NCBI GenBank assembly: GCA_963662175.1
Contig: OY759221.1
Span: 37,384,045-37,448,044, forward strand
Length of the DNA: 64,000 bases
Source: Aradus depressus
Lineage: Eukaryota > Arthropoda > Insecta > Hemiptera > Aradidae
Direction: 5' to 3'
In this document: one piece after another, positions 13,301 to 22,300 of the stretch
Layout of the letters: each line of letters begins with the position of its first letter
Position numbering within the stretch: position 1 is the stretch's first letter
Notes under the pieces: generated by a model
The model's input: the letters and a program-made list of their open reading frames with translations, nothing else
What the model was told of the DNA's origin: nothing
Database searches by the model: none
Program-made: the position numbers and the translations under genes

Positions 13301-16300
13301 CTCTCTTCTAAGAACTAATTGTTCATACTAATAATTCTAATAAAGGGGCCCACAGACGTACAATAATATTGCGCAATAATCAAGGTTGTGCAATGAAGTT
13401 GATCATGTGTGGATGACATTGAAAGGTTGCACAATATATTGTGCAAAGAGGGCATAGACGTGCAATATTATTGCGAAATTCATTCAGTTTGTCGTCTTGT
13501 GAGCAAATAAAATGATGAGTGACACTGAACTGTGCTGTATTTTGATTGCCGAGGGTACAAGTATGAAAAAAAATAATAAACGCAAAGGTAGGAAGTAAAA
13601 GGTAAATTACTTCCTGTTTCTCAGCGTTCGAGAACCTTTCACGGTACTTCGCGATGAGTATGTCGTACTGTTCGTTTTTTTTCCACGATTGGAATAATCT
13701 TTATTGGTGACATCCCAGAGCGCCGGGAGGGAACGATAAACATCAATAAATTCCAAAATGAAACTCTTTTGCTCCCTTTTGTTTGTCATTTCGACCCGCT
13801 CTTGTCAACATCTGCCTAGCAACTGCCACAATCTTCCCTACACATGGTACAATATTCACAGTATTGCGCAATAAATATCTAACTTTTTTTGATTTCGCGA
13901 ACCTTGATTATTGCGCAATATTATTGTACGTCTGTGAACCCATTACGTCCAAGGTAATTAGCTGATTGATCCACCCCAGCCAATCATAATTCAGAAAACC
14001 ATCCTGATGGTATCTCCGACTGTGACGCCCTCACTTCACCTACAAATAATGGCGGCCATGTTTTTCCTCATTGATTTTTGTGTCACAATTTCTCACATGA
14101 AATGGTAATACATTTAAAAATGTCTCCTTAGTCTTATAGATTTCATTTGTCAATATCTTCCATTTAGTCAATGAAAATCACTCACATTTCGTACTTATGA
14201 AGGCCCAACAAAAAATTTGACAGCAATATCTTCAGATAAATAAGTCAACTATAAAAATTTACCTGTAAAGACCAACGTATCGAATGAATATTGATTCAAT
14301 TCCTAATTGTTTTCCATGTTTCGTATAATAACTTTCCATTGTTTTCCGAATTTCTACTAATTTTCTTTTAGAAACATTTGTGTAGCAGTTTTCAAGCCCA
14401 TTTTCCAATTTTTTTCCTCTGATCGGTCCAAATTCATCTGATAACAAAAAACAGATAGCATAATACAGTAAATGAAATTTCATGGAAAACTTCGCATCGA
14501 ACTTTACCGTTTACATAATTTACAGAACTACTGGGGAGTAAAAATACACAGAAAATCATATTGAAAATAGACACCTTAATAATAAAAATAAAAAAAAGTC
14601 GGTGAATCATCGGAATGTATTTCTACAAAACGAATTAATATCAATTAAATTTTTCCTCTTCGCCCAAAACCAATCGACCGTTTGGGCTAAAAATCATGAA
14701 TCTTCATACTAAATTTTGTATCGATACATTCATTAAATCGGCAGTAATTAGGATTTTTGAGTCGAGCCCCTACCTCTCATCCCACCCCTTCCTTTCGGCT
14801 GATTTCGCGGAAAATAATGCTGAAAACTTACCATAAAATTTTTGTCCGATTACATAACTTCCTTTAATTGGGAAAGTAAAACAAAAAAATATATAAACAG
14901 ATAACTTACCAACCATAGGGACGAAAGTTCTGCCAAGTTTGAGGAGGCCGAGCGCCAAAATGCACTGCCCATACTGATTCATTCGAAAAGCAAGACCAAC
15001 AATATCGCCTTTGGCAGTCGAAGGGTCAATAGCTTTCAGACCAATTTCAGGCATATGCTCAACGAAATGCTACAATAAAACATAAAAAAGAATTTATATA
15101 ATTTTAAAAACATTTTCAACGAATCGCTAATGAGGAATAACAAATATCTGATGTGGCATTTTTACAGATCACCATCCCCTCCCCCCTCTCAAATTCATGT
15201 GTTGGTTTCATTGTATAGCGGGTTGTAGAGAGAGTGACTTTCATATACCCAGTTTGAAATGAATTTGAGAGAAGAGAAGGAGGGAAGACAGTGATGAGGA
15301 AGTCACTAGTGACAATAAGGCTTATGTCCCATAAGTTCTTGCGAATCGCCTAAGCGGATGATATAAACCTAATCGCGAGGAACAAGCGGGACTTGAAGGC
15401 GGCCGTCCTTGCCCTCAAGAATGCAGCAACGGAAGTTGGACTGCTGGTGAATGAGGACAATACGAAGTACATGGCGGCAGAGAGAGCAATAAGGCAGAAT
15501 CTACCCACCATGACGATCGGGACACTCGTTCCAGTCTGCCCGAGGCTCTGTACACAGAATGTAGGAGGCTGAACCTCTACGAAGGACGATGGTGATTCCG
15601 GAGGGAAACAGAGAACGAGGAAGACATGGATGGACAGAAATCAATAGGAGACCAAGCCTCGAATGGAGCTGTAACGCCGAGGGGGAGAGTGATTTGTAAA
15701 AACGTAGTTGATATAAGAAAGTCCGGTTATGGCCACATCAGAAGGCTATCCCGCTACCTCTGAGCTATCGACGCCCTTTGGCTATTGATGTAAATTTAGC
15801 AATAAAGCTTCACCCACCTGCAATACCTGTAGTTAACCTCTCACCGAACCTGATATATATTTATAGTCGTTATTTAATGAAGCAATTACCCTTGTAACGA
15901 TGGCCATCTGTAGAGGGATATTATGGCACATGTCCAGAGGAACTATACCAGTCGTGCCTAGGGCATAAACTCTGATTCCAGCGAGAACTTGATGAGTGTC
16001 TGGGTCTTCTTCTGCAGGAAAAAGAAAAACAATGGTTGAATAGTGACGGCAATGTACTTCCCCAGCTAAAAATCATTAGTTGACTTAAATATGGGCTTCT
16101 GAATCCTCATACTAAATGTTGTATTATAATATATTCAATACATCGGCATTATTAGGGTTTTGAGCTGAGCCTTCTTCTCTGATCACCTCTACCTCTCAGT
16201 CGATTGCGTAGAAAATAATAGTTATTTTGAATTTACATGATATTTTGTGTCAATAAGTTAACAGCAGTTATTAAAGGTTTTGTGTTAACCATCCCCCCCC

Positions 16301-19300
16301 CCCCTCCCCCATAGGCCGAATGGGGTGAAAATCAATAGGTGCCGTCCATATGGGGTTGTAGATAGATATATAAAATTTCGTGTCGATACATTTATTGTAT
16401 TAGGAGTTATCGTGTATGAGACACACATATATACAGATTTTTTTTTCATTTTTAGAGTCAGAGGGTCGGAAAACATTAAATTACGGTGAAAACTCAACAT
16501 GGAAGTTCTGACCGATTACATAACTTTCCCGATACTTCGCACAGCTGGGGAAGTAAAATTGTGCGTTCACTTCCTATATATTTATTGCTATTGACAGTAG
16601 GACTGGCTGGAAAAACTGTTTGCTTAATTAATGAATCATTTGTTAACTTTCTGTTGTTGGTGGAAATCGAACAGATATCGTGTTTACATAAGAATCTTGG
16701 ATCGAAGGATGTCAAAGACTGTACCTCGCTTTGCAAGGTCAATAATATACACATAATAAATAAATACAAACCAACCTAAGCTGATATATACGTCATAATC
16801 GTAGCCCTGGAGTGGGTAGGCGGGTACCATGGGGTTTGTCGTCATGTTGGCCCTTTTTTCAAACGGCAGGTCATGAAGCAACATTTGTATCACCTTTTGT
16901 GATGCTACATCCTTTCTGACCAACTGAAACATTTTAAAATAATATCTACTTTATTTTACGCACTCATCATAATGTATAGTTATTTTTTGTACAAAGGTAG
17001 TATTTCAGGATATGCGATGAAAAATTGAACATCCTCTGGTCACCCCTTATCTTCGGCTGATTTCACGACAAATCAATGTGTCGTCCTTAGGGGATTTTGT
17101 ATTTGAGTATACTCCCGTAGAAGAATCGGGCTCTTTTTTATCAGTACTAAATCACAAAAACAAACAATACAATCCCAGCAAGCAAAACCAATACTTTAAG
17201 AGGAAGGATAGCCCGAACTGTTCGTGTGACGGCATCGAGACTGCAGAACATGTGGTCCTCGATTGCCCGCTGTACGACAGGACTAGGGTGGAGTTGATCA
17301 GCGCGACAGGATCGTATCTGGGATTGATCCTGCCGGAGTTGATGACGGAGTCCAACTACCCGGCGTCCAGCCGGTTTGTCACCTCCTGGTGGGAACAGAA
17401 AAAGCCCTCTTGACCCGGCGCCGGGGGCGATTGACGGGCCAAGCTCGAAGTCTACCCCCGGCGACCGCGATGTAGAAGCAGCCCCATCCCTCTAATCTCG
17501 AGCTCTCTCGGCGACACTAGGTAGCCACAACACTAGGAGGTCTGGGAGTGCCAGCCTGTCCCGTTAGGGACCAGAGACTGTCGCCCCCAGGCACCCCCAT
17601 ATCATATATTGTTATATTTGATTTGTTATATTGTATTAAATTAAATAGTCTCTTCCCCGACGAAGTTGTGGGGCGGGTGATTTACCGGAGCACCCGGTAA
17701 AAAAAAAAAAAAAGCAAGCATTTTAAGGTAAGAATTCGATCCTATGATAAGTGAGATGTCCTTCACCGTACACAAAGTGTGAAAACAACCATTTTGAACA
17801 TTAGAACCTAAAACTTACAACTGGTTCAAGCGCTCAATCTACACTCCATTTAAAAATTACCTACAAGTCCATTTAAAAATTAACAATTCGTCGGTGAATA
17901 CGGCCATGTACTTGCCCCAGAAAGACTTAAGTTTTCGCTCTCTCTCTAAACCAATCGACCGTTTGGGCTAGAAACTGTAGTAGCAAGCCTCCCATATGAT
18001 AAATGTATATGCTGTCGAGTGAACCGGGCTGCAGATGATTTGAAAAAATATAGATATTGGTTTTAAAAAAGTTAAACTTTTGTGTTAAATTAAGAAGCAA
18101 TAAAACCAATAGTTGACTTACACAGTTGCTTCTGAATCCTCTACTAAATTTCATGTCTATACATTCATTACATCGGCAGTTATTAGAGTTTTGAGCCCTC
18201 ATTCCCTTTTGAATTCACAAATAAAATTTTGTATAGCTAGGGAAGTAAAAAATAATCTTCTGTGACTTAAATTAATCATAATAATTCAGAGAAGATTAAT
18301 GATGCGGCTAGGGCCATTAGCGTTTCCAATGATTCTTATTAAAATTATTTGAAAGAAATCAATAATTTAAAAATTGAAATAACGTTTCATCAGTGAAATG
18401 TAACTTTTTGGTTGTGTGCATTGCTGATTAAGGTAACAATATACAAAGGATGCTACTTACATGAGACCCTTCCTCAGATAACGGTTATTCTTTGCGTAAA
18501 AGTAAATAATAAGCTATATTACCTGCTCATGATAGAGGTTATTTCTGTATGGAAAGAGCTTGTCCAGGGCTTGGTTCAGTCGTAACGGTTGTAAACGCTT
18601 GCTGACAAACTCATGAGGAGATTCATCAAGTATAAGCTAAAACATGAAAAAAAAAATAAATAACTAGTAAAAGATGTGACCCCGCAATTGTAAGATTTAA
18701 AAAAAATTAAAGAAAATGACAGCTTAACATCCCATTTGAAAGATGGCGTGTTTAAATTTATTTTACCTCCCAGATAAAATAAACTAAGAGCCTAGGTTAT
18801 GAACCCGCTACCAGTAAGCAAACAAGCATACCATTGGGCTATCGTCGCCCTCAAAAAGTAGTAGTGTATACCGGGTGGTCCACCATAAACCCGAACATTT
18901 TTTGGGGGGTAAAACTACATCAAAAAAAGAGTAAAACGCCACCAACCGCAGCTCTCTATCTCAAACCGTGTAGGCATTTGATTTTTTTAAAGTTTGTTCA
19001 GTATTTCTAAGTTGAGGAACGCGGACATATTGTGGAATTTGTAATAAATAAAACAAACTTATTTTTTGAAATATTGTCTATTCCACTAAAGATATTTATA
19101 AAAATAAAACTACCGGTTTCGGCTTTACACCATCGTCAGGTCTAGTTTTGAACTAAGTTAGTTTGCAGAGAGCGACCCCTCCAATACATCTCAGGTGAAA
19201 GGGTGCTATTAAAACTTGGGAGTCCCCCGGATGTACCGTTAGCTATCTCATAAAATATTTCCTAACAAAACTTAGTTCTAAATTTACATAAAACAATATC

Positions 19301-22300
19301 ATTAGACTAATACATGGAAAAATAACAAATAAATAAGTAAAAATACAAATAAATAATAATAATATAAATAAAATTAATAATAATATTAAGTATTAGATTA
19401 CATAAATCGTATATGTGGAACTAAATAGTAATAACAGATAATACAAACATATATGTGGAAACAGAACTGGTTCAGGGTAACAAAGGGGAATAGTTGAAAT
19501 AAATTTGTTCATTCATACAAATGTTCTTTTTGGTAGCTTTATTTATATCTAATTGTTCTAAGCTATCAAGTAGCCTGCTTTTTGAGCAATAATGGAGATA
19601 TTTGATGCCTGTAGATGGGTAGAAAGTGTGGCTATTGTCAATTATGTGGGTCGCGAATGTAGAACGGTTTCCTCGGTTCTTTATTTCGGCCGTGTGTTCT
19701 TTAATTCTATCCTTTAAACGACGTCCTGTCTGTCCAATGTATAATTGACTGCACGTCGCGCACTCTATACTAATAGCAAACTAACTTAGTTCATAACTAG
19801 ACCTGACGATGGTGTAAGGCCGAAACAGTTTTTGTGACCAGTGTGCTCTTTCATTTCTCTGGTGGACATAAGCCCGACTGAAATTGTGGAAAAACTTGCC
19901 TTCTCCGATTTAATCACCAAGGATATGGGACTTTAACGAGTACCTGACATTGTACAGACTCGAGACCATCGCTTAACGTCCCATCCGAAGGACGTCTTTC
20001 TTTTTTTTTTCACCTAAATTAAGGGCCTCGGCGAGGTTTCGTTTATTACTTATACTTTGGTCTGAACCTAACCTAGAATAATAATTATTATTCTAAACAA
20101 AATGTTTTCATCATGACCAAGTAATAACTGACAATTATCGAAGGTTTTTATACTTCATCCAGGCATCGTACCATTATCAGTTCGAGGGAAATAAGTACAA
20201 GACTTCTGATTTTGTTTTTGAATTAGGAGACTTAAGTTCTAGTTGAGCGATATGCACACAAACTAAAGTCATACCAACCTTGAGCTTGATTTCACAATTT
20301 TTCCATTTAAGACTAGGGCCTTTTTTCCCACGCTTAGGCTTAGTAACTGATCTATATTTCTTCATCAAAGTTCTTCGGTCCTGAAGTGAATTCATATAGA
20401 AAAACACGCATCTATCTTCGGGTGCTGGAATCTGAATTAAAGGCGCCGGCACTCCCATTATTTTAGTGAAAAATGTGTGGAAATCTTTGACCTCGTGTTC
20501 CTAAACAAAACAATGAAAATGTGTATCATCCATCAGGTAAAATTGTAAATAGTTAATTCTATTTAGGGCTACTGTTTTTTTTTTTTACTATTTCAATAAT
20601 AACGAAATCGTTTTCATAAGTTCAATATTACTTGAGGTAGTGGAAGAAACAGAATGAAAAGCTAATCTTTCGTCAAAAAGGAGAGTACAGTTTTAAAAAC
20701 GGCTCTACACTCTCAGCAACACGTTCTCGAGGATTTTCGGCGAATATGCACGAGAACGAGAGGTACACCCTACATTCTCGCCCTTTCAGTTGTCAAGTCG
20801 GATGGACCTCGTCGACTTATCCCTTGCTGCTGCTTACTGTGCACTTGCTCATTACAGTTTATGTGCTTACATGTCATACTAAAAAAGTTAGAAAACCTTG
20901 TAACAAAAGAAGATAGTGGATGACATCATTGTCATCCACCATCTTCTTTATATCGTAACAGATCCCCTGGGATCAAGGTAAACCATTTTATCATACTTAC
21001 TTACATGCAATTCATTAATAATTGTGTACTTAGTTCGGTAATTTTTGGTTGAAACAAGGGTACCTACTATTTTTTTGTTTAATTTTAACTTTTTTTTACT
21101 GTTTTTGAAATTTATTTAAATTTTTACTGTTTACAATTTTTTTTAGTGTTTACTTTTAATTTGTATTAAAATTTAATTTGAAATTGTATTTCTTATTTTT
21201 CAGGATCCTTCTTTTTTTTCAAATCAACAACTGGTATGTTTAGCAGTTCACTTGAGCGGCTTTAAGTAGCATGGACTTTATTTCTGTCTGTGGTTTGCAT
21301 GTTTTAGATCCCACACCACCGGCTCGATTTGGTAAATCTCTAAAAATTCCAACTCCCGTTCGTTGCTCCAGTTGGTCATATTTAAAAATACAAAATTTAA
21401 CTTTAATAAAAAAAAACTAGGTTCATAAAACAGTATGCGTACAATACAGTATCAAGACAAACCAGACCGCCAGGGGAACAACCATGCAACTGATGGAGAG
21501 AATGTGGAGAGGGGTCATAATGACCTCGTAAGCTTACTTTTTCTAGGAAAGTAGACTAAAAATAGTGTACAAAACTTGGAAGGTATCATTCATTGATCCA
21601 AGCTAGTTAGTTGAACTTACCAAGACAGACCCGCGGAGCATTCCGCTCATTTTGACACAGAGGGTATCAGATGAATCACGTACCCCCTCCCCATCAAAAT
21701 CCTCTTCTTCTTCCTCTTCATCTTCAATTATCTCATCATCCTCTTTCATTTTATCACATGCATCTGAAAATAACAATAAAAATAAACCCTTAAAGTATTT
21801 TTCTTATGAGAATTATCAATATACTACTGAACTGACTTTGCTCAAATAAATAAAAAAAATTGTTAAACTTTTATATTGTCTAATTCCACAAAAATATATA
21901 CATGAAGTGTACCGGTTTCGGGTTATGCCATCATCAGTACAAAGTTCAAGTTACTTATGAATTTTAAGCTGATGATGGCATAACCCGAAACCGGTACACT
22001 TTGTGCATATATTTTTGTGGAATTAGATAATATAAAGGTTAAACAAGTTCTTAGTTTTTATTTTATTATCTTATCATTATATCACAGACTGCAGAAATGT
22101 ATTCGGAAGGCTAAATATTCCAAACGAAATTAAAATACGATTTTGTAGGGAATAGTTCAAAGTAAGGTGCCGAATTAGCACATAAATCTATGTACTTTCC
22201 AAGCACGAATTAATCAATTTTAATCAATCTCTAAAACTAACAGACCGTTTTGGCCTAAAAAAATCAATATTTAATTTAAACAGGGACTGTTGCGTTATTC

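Larger units (their letters stand above)
13344..13943. mobile_element. Non-autonomous PIF/Harbinger element with remnants of both ORFs
   Basis: Terminal inverted repeats start AGGGGCCCACAGACGTACAA on the left and TGGGTTCACAGACGTACAAT on the right (reverse complement), continuing into ATTGCGCAATAATCAAGG on both sides. The left flank is TAA and the right TAC, in keeping with the 3-bp TWA target of this superfamily. Inside are the start of a transposase-like frame on plus and a MADF fragment on minus, diverging as in intact elements. A further partial copy of the end sequence occurs internally (about 13441-13480). Confidence 0.8.
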
